A stretch of 64,000 bases of DNA from Panorpa germanica (Eukaryota > Arthropoda > Insecta > Mecoptera > Panorpidae): assembly GCA_963678705.1 (NCBI GenBank), contig OY783216.1, positions 6,076,001 through 6,140,000 on the forward strand, in the 5' to 3' direction. Under the pieces are notes generated by a model. The model ran no database searches. It was not told the origin of the DNA and saw only the letters and a list, made by a program, of their open reading frames with translations. The translations under genes were made by a program, and so were the position numbers. This document shows, in pieces, positions 57,601-64,000 of the stretch (within the stretch, counting starts at the first letter, position 1; every line of letters begins with the position of its first letter).

Positions 57601-59225
57601 TTTTGCAATACCCGGACTTTAGTAAAAATTTCGTTGTAACCACGGATGCAAGTAAATATGCTATAGGTGCAGTCCTTTCACAAGGTACTATTAAGGAAAG
57701 CCACCCAATAGCATATGCTTCAAGAACTCTAAATAAGGCACAACAAAATTACACAACTACTGAACGTGAGTTATTAGCAGTAGTATGGGCTGTGGCTCAT
57801 TTTAGACCCTATCTCTATGGAAAGTTTTTTAGTATCGTAACAGACCATCAAGCCTTGACTTGGTTAATGAGTATTAAGGACCCGAGTTCTAGACTTATGC
57901 GTTGGCGGATAAAACTAGAGGAATATAATTACGAAGTAATATATAGACCAGGTAGTTCGATTCCACACGTAGATGCCCTAAGTCGCGTATACTCACTTCA
58001 GGTTGAAACAATGGATGTCACATACGAAAATTATTTAGAAATAATTAAAAATAAAATTATCATAAACAATAAAGTAATTGAACATGATAAAAGTTTATAT
58101 GACGCACCGACGTCATTTTCATTAGTAGATTTTGTATCAAAAGATTTTAAAAATTCAATTGGAAATTCTCCTGAATTAATCAATAAATTTAGTGATATCA
58201 ATGCATTTCTAATACAAGAAAAAGAAGTATCAGAAATTGCATATGTTGAAATTGATACTAGATTTATTATCTGTTTAATAATTAAGGAATTTCATTTTAA
58301 TCTACCAAATTATAAAGAAATATTTTTGGCATTAGTGAATCTGAAAAACTTTTGTACTTTACACAAAATTACTAACATAGCTATGAACAGGTTCGAGTCT
58401 GAACTAAGTAAATTAGATTTTGCCCAGATACGAACTATGCTCAGACATATCTTCGATAAAACAAATATAATAGTACACATTTATAATGACAATATACTTA
58501 AAATTAGTGACCCTGAGTTAATAAACAATGTAATTTCGGAATTTCATGTTAATCCCACAGCAGGCCACTTAGGAGTTTCTAAAACAATTAAACGATTAAA
58601 ATCACACTTTAAATTTCCAAGTATGATTAGAAAAGTTAAAAATTTTATTAGACAATGTGTATCATGTCAAAAGAATAAAGTGTGCAAATTAAATAAATGC
58701 CCATTAACAATTACATCGACTTCGAAACATAGTTTCGAAAGGTTGGCTTTGGACATAGTATATCTTCCCAAGAAAGACGACAACGACAAATACAAATACT
58801 TACTAACAATACAGGATGACCTTACTAAATTTACGGAAGCTATTCCTATTATAAACCAGGAGGCAAATACTGTCGCGAAAGCATTAGTAACTAACGTTAT
58901 TTGTAGGTACGGAGTTCCTAATATGATCTTAACAGACCAAGGAACAAATTTCATGTCAAAAATTTTTAAAGATATATGCAAATTGTTAAAAATTAAACAA
59001 TTAAAAACAACAGCATTTAGACCAGCAACCAACGGTGCCTTAGAAAGAGTTCATAGAACCCTTGCCGAGTATCTAAGGAATTTTTGTAAAAAGCAGGATG
59101 ATTGGATAAATTGGATTCCCTATGCAATGTTCGTGTATAACACAACTCCGCATACAGCGACCGGTTTTACTCCTTTCGAACTAATTTATGGACATAAGGC
59201 AAATCTGCCTTCAATTTTTTTATAA
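54624..59225 (+). CDS. gag-pol: Gag-pol polyprotein (1533 aa) of LTR retrotransposon
   Basis: Structural and enzymatic polyprotein for particle formation, cDNA synthesis and integration. Residues ~113-288 match the DUF1759-type gag (FDGEYINWQSFMELF, YLKLNLSGEPLKLI). A CCHC knuckle is at C325, C328, H333, C338. Aspartic protease: DTGS at 453-456 and GIIGLDIL at 522-529. Reverse transcriptase ~700-960: D796 in LDLASGF and YLDD at 858-861. RNase H ~1000-1120: D1008, E1047/E1049, D1074. Integrase: zinc finger H1308, H1315, C1345, C1348, and core D1377, D1438, E1474 with 35 residues between the last two (DD35E). Gag and pol share one frame with no stop or shift between them. The start is the first ATG of the frame, just after the leader. 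The frame ends prematurely at 59225 after a run of seven T. All catalytic residues named are present. Confidence 0.97.
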   Translation: MAPNVHSLTLVENTINLINEFSKNLEVQSTSLTIVELKIKNLDKAWVKYSSIVEALLPTLKNEEASAIVSKSMEVESIYDDTLIYLLNYKQTFENDTHIVDDSKSIDSIKNLNLSPMQLTVFDGEYINWQSFMELFTNLIRNNSKLSSIEKMHYLKLNLSGEPLKLIKNYPLTNDNYEIVWNILCKRYDNKVALIETCLNNLINYNVIRLESEINIKKLLDEINESIRALTELGIYSNHSDFMLIHILKTKLDFNSSKEWENRNNSELPTLNEFTEFLERRWRNLERRRHIKVKTYPSVPNSNSKPVSSKQIPNKVETKTKNLFCNHCKKSGHTEKYCFIKKENLDTGNPIAQVNTCREATILSEPSTCCERSKHLISDGSQVSFTNKTQHNSNNELCFFYDFDEINTGNLQNNNDILSFDSKNKNVKAKQTVDTIQFKMVAAKAKTVSFLLDTGSQISLIKQNILNNNVRINNKSKILLKGISEGTPYTLGSLKTSIILDSNKSKQTLQVVSENFPIKHDGIIGLDILRKLNAVINLKMNRVQFSECGKVIELPLININNIVLPARTRKIIPMSGSTVGVCVARELLPEVFLANALIKPVKNIFYISIINSSIKNIILSNFKPNIIPIDQFSIYHFSKSSPNNRKELLLNNLNLSHVNSELVTELIEICDSFNDIFFLPGDKLSCTSALSHKIKINSSKPVNVKPYRLPHAQKEIVEKHIQELLVNNIIEESDSPYNAPLLVVPKKPDALGNKQFRVVVDFRKLNEQTTSDAYPLPLIHDILDQLSGAKFFSTLDLASGFHQVPMLPEDKEKTAFSANFKHYQFVRMPFGLKGAPPMFQRLMSHVLTGLQGIDCLIYLDDVVIFGKNISEHNQRLKNVFSKLREHNLKLQPSKCNFLHKDLIYLGHVINETGILPDPSKVEAIKNFPIPNSPKQIKTFLGMSGYYRRHIPHYAEIAKPLYNAANSNVKVLEWSDQCDESFKTLKNKLTISPVLQYPDFSKNFVVTTDASKYAIGAVLSQGTIKESHPIAYASRTLNKAQQNYTTTERELLAVVWAVAHFRPYLYGKFFSIVTDHQALTWLMSIKDPSSRLMRWRIKLEEYNYEVIYRPGSSIPHVDALSRVYSLQVETMDVTYENYLEIIKNKIIINNKVIEHDKSLYDAPTSFSLVDFVSKDFKNSIGNSPELINKFSDINAFLIQEKEVSEIAYVEIDTRFIICLIIKEFHFNLPNYKEIFLALVNLKNFCTLHKITNIAMNRFESELSKLDFAQIRTMLRHIFDKTNIIVHIYNDNILKISDPELINNVISEFHVNPTAGHLGVSKTIKRLKSHFKFPSMIRKVKNFIRQCVSCQKNKVCKLNKCPLTITSTSKHSFERLALDIVYLPKKDDNDKYKYLLTIQDDLTKFTEAIPIINQEANTVAKALVTNVICRYGVPNMILTDQGTNFMSKIFKDICKLLKIKQLKTTAFRPATNGALERVHRTLAEYLRNFCKKQDDWINWIPYAMFVYNTTPHTATGFTPFELIYGHKANLPSIFL

Positions 59226-59574
59226 AGAACCAATTGAGGTAAATACTTATAATAATTTTATAGTAGAACTCAAACACAGGTTACAAGTAGCGAGGGAACT
59301 TGCTATAAATAACTTGGTTAAAAGCAAAGAAAAAACAAAATTATATTTTGATAAAAGGGTCAATTCTCTTTTCACACCTGAAGTAAACGAACTAGTTTTA
59401 TTAAGAAATGAACAGTTACCAACTAAAGGACAGTCAAAAAAACTTTTACCCTTATACGTAGGACCGTATAAAGTTACTAAAATTATATCCCCTGTTAATA
59501 CAGAAATACTAATTGGTAAAAAACATACGGTAGTTCATAATAATAGGTTGAAGAGATTTTGTACCAATGAATAA
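59188..59574 (+). CDS. Integrase C-terminal part, out of frame with gag-pol
   Basis: The frame one base ahead of gag-pol continues the integrase from about 59222: a charged helical stretch (VELKHRLQVARELAINNLVK), then a GPY/F-type module with YVGPYKVTKII (G92-P93-Y94 counted from 59188) and HTVVHNNRLKRF before the stop. The GPY/F module is a Ty3/gypsy integrase feature that binds DNA and helps multimerise the enzyme. The ATG at 59188 lies inside the overlap and is not a likely start. The junction at T7 (59215..59221) looks like a homopolymer length change, either a true mutation, a sequencing error or, less likely, a programmed +1 shift. Confidence 0.85.
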   Translation: MDIRQICLQFFYKEPIEVNTYNNFIVELKHRLQVARELAINNLVKSKEKTKLYFDKRVNSLFTPEVNELVLLRNEQLPTKGQSKKLLPLYVGPYKVTKIISPVNTEILIGKKHTVVHNNRLKRFCTNE

Positions 59575-59859
59575 AAACTTGACGAATGAAATGGATTTTG
59601 TCAGGGATGATTGTTTTGTGGAGCAGTGTTAACTCTATACGATGGGATCAGAATCGTTGTCGACACTTTGCTTCTCTTTTTGTTTTTTTCTAGAATTGTA
59701 ACTCGTATATTTTGTTTTTATACGTGTCCCTTTTTTTTTGAAAGGGGGTGTTGTGATATGTACGACATCTCCCCTATCACAATTTTTCCTTTTTCTTTTC
59801 CTTAGAGCAGAAACGCATATGTTTTGTTTTATATGCGTTCCTTTTCTTTGGTTGAGGAG
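59575..59859 (+). other. 3' non-coding part with doubled LTR-boundary module
   Basis: No envelope frame. Module 1: hairpin CGTATA/TATACG (59704..59709, 59719..59724, loop TTTTGTTTT), T-run, purines GAAAGGGGG, TGTTGT at 59749, hairpin TTGTGATA/TATCACAA (59751..59758, 59775..59782). Module 2: hairpin AACGCATAT/ATATGCGTT (59812..59820, 59831..59839, loop GTTTTGTTTT), pyrimidines, GAGGAG, TGTTGT at 59860 (the LTR start), hairpin GTAAGT/ACTTAC (59864..59869, 59883..59888). The active purine tract is presumably GAGGAG, short for this role, whereas the purine tract of module 1 is stronger. Confidence 0.75.
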
Positions 59860-60607
59860 TGTTGTAAGTACGCATATGTCGCACTTACCTTTTATTTTTA
59901 ATGATATTAAATGTTAATTATGTAATAGAATTATATTATGTAAACAGTTTTTGTATTAGTATTAAGATTGTAAAGAATAATTATTTAAGTTTAGCGCTTA
60001 TAAATATTGTCTCTGGTTTGTGGAGATTAATATTGATTTAATGCTGGTAATTCAGTATTGGCGTTCTGTGATGTGAAATAAATTATTATATATTAAATTG
60101 CACAAGACGCTGAAAGCCAGTCTTCTCCTGAGTCTCAAAGCAAGCATTACTATTCGCAACTTCGTACGTATTGAATAGTGAGCACATTTCAACTATTAAT
60201 TAAATTATAACACTATAGAATTACATTTTGTTTTATATCTGTCATCTTCGTTAATCTAATAAAATACTATTGTAATTAAGTAAGCAGATATAATATTACA
60301 ACGAATAAATGATATATTTTAATAAAAGTGTTTGTATTAATAGTAATAAAAAGATACTAATTGTTCAACCGTCGCATGTCGCAACGAGGTTACTTTAGAC
60401 CGCTCAAGTATTCTCTAATTGCAACAATACACCGTCTGAACAAGAATCCTTATTAATCATCTTAAGAAAGATATTCGATTACTACTGTAATTGGTGTTGG
60501 AAGTCGTCAACTGAAGAATCTACTACCAGAAGCTAGCATCCCTGCAGAATGTACTAGTAAGCTGAGTAATCTCCTCCAGAACGACAATACGACACAATTT
60601 TACAACA
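59860..60607 (+). repeat. 3' LTR
   Basis: 748 bp, base for base the same as 52888..53635 on reading. Followed by the TATT duplication. Confidence 0.97.
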
Positions 60608-60611
60608 TATT
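60608..60611. repeat. Target-site duplication, right (TATT)
   Basis: Partner of 52884..52887. Confidence 0.9.
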
Positions 60612-60629
60612 AAACGTACAATACAAACG

Positions 60630-60901
60630 GACGACACAGTGGGCGAGAGCATTGATGCTTGACGCCGACTGCTGTGCCTTCGGGTTCGATCCCCGGACCA
60701 GATATATATTTTCTGGGTTTGGTTATTATGAACTTATATTGATTATGGTCATACATAATCGTACACTTATTAGGCAGTGGTGTAGCCCACATATATGAGG
60801 CCACGACACCATAAATACTGCCAACATTGAAGGAGGTCGTCGGTGATAGGACTCAGCATCGGAAATAGGCCGACGTTAAATAAATTAAATAAAAAAAAAA
60901 A
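60630..60901 (+). mobile_element. tRNA-derived SINE, complete
   Basis: 272 bp flanked by a perfect 12-bp duplication ACAATACAAACG (60618..60629 and 60902..60913). The head has box A-like CAGTGGGCGAGAGC (about 60636..60649) and box B GGTTCGATCCC (about 60690), as in a tRNA gene. The body ends AATAGGCCGACGTTAAA, followed by an A-rich tail of about 25 bases. It was presumably mobilised by a LINE in trans. A 3' fragment of the same family is at 27255..27330. Confidence 0.92.
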
Positions 60902-60913
60902 ACAATACAAACG

Positions 60914-62386
60914 CTCGTATAACGCGAATTGGTATTACACGTAAAAAAATTTACAAATGTATCCATAGAACGCGAATCTTGTAATACGCACATTGGATTA
61001 TTTATAAATCGCATTGCATTTATGTCCCTTGTCATGTCTTGCACACATTATGAAACCTTCCCCCCCACCGCTCATTCCCCTCTTTTTTAAGTCGTCATTC
61101 GTTTTTTTTATTGTATCTTTTGTAGTCAAATTGTGATTCTGTGTTCTTTGCGAGTGACATTATTAAGGGAAGCTTTAGTTTATACCTTCCTTTGTATATG
61201 TATATCTGTTCTATATGCATGACGTGTTTTTAACACTGTTTCGTATAACACGTAATGCATTAACCGCATTATAAGAGAGGATATATCGTTATTATTGTTA
61301 AGGAGAGCATAGGATTAACCACAGAGTGCGCGAAGAGTACGGCCGCGTGTAAAAGGAAGCGATAAGGCCAAAGATAATGTTTTTAGAAGAAGACACAGAG
61401 AACACTCGGCAGCTATCTCTCTTTTTACCTTTATCGCAGTATTCAACCTTTAGCCCACTCTATTCTTATACCTCCATGGGATTAACTGTATTGAGGTACT
61501 ATAACACATATTTCTATAGATTACGGAATAGTTTCACGGAACACTTTATATCTCCGACATTTTTAATATTTTTTAATAATGTTTTATGTCAAAAAATTCA
61601 CAAATGTATATACTTGATGGTTGCATCAAAGAAATACAATCTTTTTATACCAGTTTTTCCGCGCGCAGAATGGACTAACCTCTAAACAAATAATATCCAT
61701 TGTATCATCTGTTGTTTCTTTACATTGTGAACAGTCTTATTATTGTTTCTACATCTAATGCCTTTACTCGTAGATATGGATCTCACTTCATGACTAACAT
61801 CTATAATCTGAACTCTAGCGGTAAGAGAGTGGTGATCAGAGGGGAAGAAGGGTAGTGTACGCCCTATTCTATCTCCCATGTATCATGTATCAGCCAACCC
61901 GTCTAACAATATACTACTAACTCCATGTGCGATGTAGAATTTGTTCAATCTTTAAAACATTATTCATGCTCTCAGACTTAGATCGTAGCTCTTCTGGTCT
62001 TCTCGGCAGTAGGCCCTAATGGGGCCATTAGTATTATGTGCGGAGATAATAGGTGACGTAAGTAAATGTATATACAAGTTCCTTCTTCTCTCATACTCAC
62101 AGTGGGAGGTTGAGGTGCTCAGTAGTCTAGATGGCTAACATTTCAAAATGATTAATTTAATACAGGAAACGGTTTCAGCAAATTTTGTGTGAAGTAAAGT
62201 AATTCTGTCGCCGCGACTGTATTGTTACATTAAATCCGAAGAATCGTTTCTTCCAGTCTAGGGACTTCCTTGGAAATAAATATAAAATGGAATTCTATTC
62301 AAAATATTATAACCTGAAATATATACAATACTTTTTTAGATTTAAGTTTATTTATATTGTGATCTGTCATATAGACAATTAGCAAT
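60914..62386. other. Non-coding stretch
   Basis: No supported gene. The plus frame 61377..61685 has no recognisable motif. Confidence 0.35.
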
Positions 62387-62506
62387 TATTCCGACAGGTG
62401 GAGTGGTTTCGCTATTTGTAGCGGATAGAATAGAGATTTCATATGAACGACTGTGAGAAAGTGAACTGAAAATGAACTCTTTCATGACAAAACAATCATA
62501 CACCTT
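62387..62506 (+). mobile_element. CCCAGT-type MITE, internal fragment
   Basis: Carries ATTCCGACAGGTGGAGTGG, TTCATATGAACGACTGTGAG and GAACTCTTTCATGACAAAA of the family. Both terminal inverted repeats are missing. Confidence 0.75.
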
Positions 62507-63202
62507 ATATCTTAGACACCTTGTAACTGCAGGTAAATTTTGTCACCGAACGAACACTCCTCCGTTCATTCATCGCTATAACTATCTATTAACGATGGGT
62601 GCTCCTCCGTTGGACATAAAAGCATAGAACGCTACGTCTACTTGTGCTGACGCTACGTCGTCTACGTTTAAAGGAGACGAAGAGTAACCAACCCTTCCTA
62701 TTCATCATAACAGGCACAGACAGGAGTGCAAGTATTTTTCGGTAGGCAGAACGATTCCCATCAGAACAGTCAGCATCCAATATTCCACCTCCACCACAAC
62801 ACGGTGAAGGAAACGTAAACTCCAGAGCTGCAGAGTGATGTGGAACTGGAGGAACTGGAGGAACTCGTAGCTTAAACGCCGACAAATCATAAAATCAATA
62901 ACTATAAAGTCAGCGAGCGGTTACTAAATGCGCCGCTATGGCTATGTTCGCCATACCGTTGCCGTTGCCATTGCCGTTACCCATTCCCCATGTCTATCCA
63001 TAAAATATGGCAAAGTCGTTGGAAATATTCAACAGGATGGGTTTGAATCTTACGTCCTTTTATTGTTTTATTTTTTTAGTTACCGCGTAATGCTGTAATA
63101 AAAGTTAATGGGTAGAGATCAAATCACAAACCAAATTACTAACTTTCCTGATTTCTTTATGAGTGATTATTTATCCATAACCAATACATATACACGGCGG
63201 CC
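62507..63202. other. GC-balanced stretch, unassigned
   Basis: 62580..62960 is less AT-rich than its surroundings. A minus frame at 62589..62885 (98 codons, PPVPPVPHH near the start) and an overlapping one at 62705..62890 are open, but neither has a recognised domain nor a splice pair. GTTGCC-type hexamers repeat at 62960..62985. It could be a remnant of a host exon or of a mobile element. Confidence 0.3.
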
Positions 63203-63496
63203 TTTCGAGGTGGCAAGCAGGGGCCTCGCATTCTCGAGCTACAACCCAAGTACAAAAATTCATTACATTATATGTATTTGAATCACGTACCTCCCTCTTT
63301 TGAAGTTTCACTAGATTCACTGCGTATATCTTTTAAGGCATTCATGTATCTTAGTTTATCATCATTAGTATTTGTCGTCTTTGTGCTTGTTAACTTTTAT
63401 AAAACTTCGAATATAAAATTTTATTTCTCGTCAATTATCATCAAAAATACTTACTTACAATTTACATAAATTACACAAAGAACAAGTGCCTCGCAA
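63203..63496 (+). mobile_element. hAT-like MITE, copy 2
   Basis: Matches 26609..26900 from GGGGCCTCGCATTCTCG through CTTTTAAGGCATTCATGTA to GTGCCTCGCAAA. The right terminus (GGCCGCCCCT) is missing, so the copy is truncated, and no target duplication is seen. Confidence 0.7.
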
Positions 63497-64000
63497 ATAA
63501 GAAAACAGGCTAAAAATGTTACACTAGGTTTGAGTTTTCGATAAACCACGTGTATTTATTTACATTTGAGAAAAGCAAATTTTCCTTTGTGATAATTTAC
63601 CTGTGTCGATTTATTCTGCTAGCTGTAAAATGTTTGACGTTCATTTTATAACATCTCTCCACAATTTTTAATATACAAGGAATATGACTTGACATAATAA
63701 AGTAACTTCTACCAACTCAGTCTTCCCCCATATCCACCCTTCATCATTCTACAGCCCTTATTTCTTGCTGTTATCCTTATAAACGTACACTACATAGCAC
63801 AGAATTCCCTTATTCTTGTAACGTTCTACACGACTATGCCAAACCGATCTCCCTGCATTTTCTCCACCCTCACAGTCTGCCCCTAACTTTCCTACCGCCA
63901 CCCTTAAGGTTCCACCACTTTATTTCTCTTCAAAACAATCGCTACATAGAATTACACAGAAATTACCTTCTTTTTCTCCCTCTTTCTCCATTCTTCTTAT
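63497..64000. other. Non-coding stretch to window end
   Basis: No gene seen. 63720..64000 is C/T-rich and may be antisense LINE debris like that at 29.5 and 37 kb. Confidence 0.3.

Larger units (their letters stand above)
52888..60607 (+). mobile_element. LTR retrotransposon, Ty3/gypsy-type pol, near intact
   Basis: 7720 bp: LTR, primer-binding site, leader, gag-pol, 3' non-coding part and LTR, flanked by a perfect TATT duplication. LTRs begin TGTTGT and end ACAACA. No difference was found between the two LTRs on reading, implying a very recent insertion. Gag looks like the DUF1759 gag of BEL/Pao, pol is Ty3/gypsy in domain order (protease, RT, RNase H, integrase). No envelope frame is present between integrase and the 3' LTR. 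A single frameshift separates the integrase C-terminus from the main frame. Members of the same family elsewhere in the genome would tell whether that break is private to this copy. Confidence 0.97.

Noticed and set aside
59611..59805. Possible envelope frame after integrase
   Set aside because: Only 64 codons, F/L-rich because of T runs, no signal peptide plus ectodomain structure; overlaps the hairpin modules.
61377..61685. 102-codon plus frame
   Set aside because: No recognisable domain and composition like chance AT-rich frames.

Overview
The window looks like arthropod, most likely insect, genomic DNA. It is AT-rich, contains no bacterial-type gene clusters, and is dominated by interspersed repeats: non-LTR retrotransposon relics of insect clades, tRNA-derived SINEs, hAT-, Tc1/mariner- and PIF/Harbinger-type MITEs, and one full LTR retrotransposon. 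The order cannot be fixed from the sequence. No complete host gene is visible. Two plus-strand AG|GTAAG sites with pyrimidine-rich upstream tracts, near 7.87 kb and 38.34 kb, and a weak exon candidate at 5.2 kb would fit a very long plus-strand intron, but this is inference.

The clear centrepiece is a nearly intact LTR retrotransposon at 52888..60607. It has two 748-bp LTRs that are identical by eye, a 4-bp TATT target-site duplication, a tRNA-Leu-like primer-binding site and a long leader with an 85-bp tandem repeat. A 1533-codon gag-pol frame is followed by a frameshifted fragment carrying the end of integrase. The gag resembles the DUF1759 gag of BEL/Pao elements, whereas protease, RT, RNase H and integrase (DD35E, GPY module) follow the Ty3/gypsy order. 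No env is seen. Upstream of the 3' LTR, a module made of hairpin, pyrimidine tract, purine tract, TGTTGT and second hairpin occurs twice about 111 bp apart, with both stems retained although the bases differ.

Layout: 0-8.9 kb is mostly unassigned AT-rich DNA with a dispersed repeat (2.27-2.9 kb), one CCCAGT MITE (6.3 kb), a candidate recursive splice site (7.87 kb) and a weak exon candidate (5.2 kb). At 8.9-9.7 kb lies the 3' end of a decayed non-LTR retrotransposon with an (AT)n tail. The 10.8-18.8 kb part carries Tc1/mariner-like and CCCAGT MITEs and a retroposon end. At 20-31 kb there are LINE tails, a Harbinger-like MITE, two equally truncated Harbinger transposase fragments, a tRNA-like SINE head, a hAT-like MITE and a jockey-type LINE fossil. 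At 32-40 kb an inverted repeat pair lies about 7 kb apart, with a hAT MITE, a palindromic LINE-like fragment and the second candidate recursive splice site. At 43.7-47 kb there are nested Harbinger-like elements, including a 989-bp element with a CTG duplication inside an older MITE. From 48 to 52 kb there are further copies of repeat families already seen. After the LTR element comes a complete SINE with a 12-bp target duplication, a partial MITE, a GC-richer stretch (62.6-63.0 kb) and a second hAT-like copy.

The genes do not form a pathway: every confidently coding region is transposon-derived. All repeat families were found by reading, so copy boundaries are approximate unless terminal repeats or target duplications are stated.
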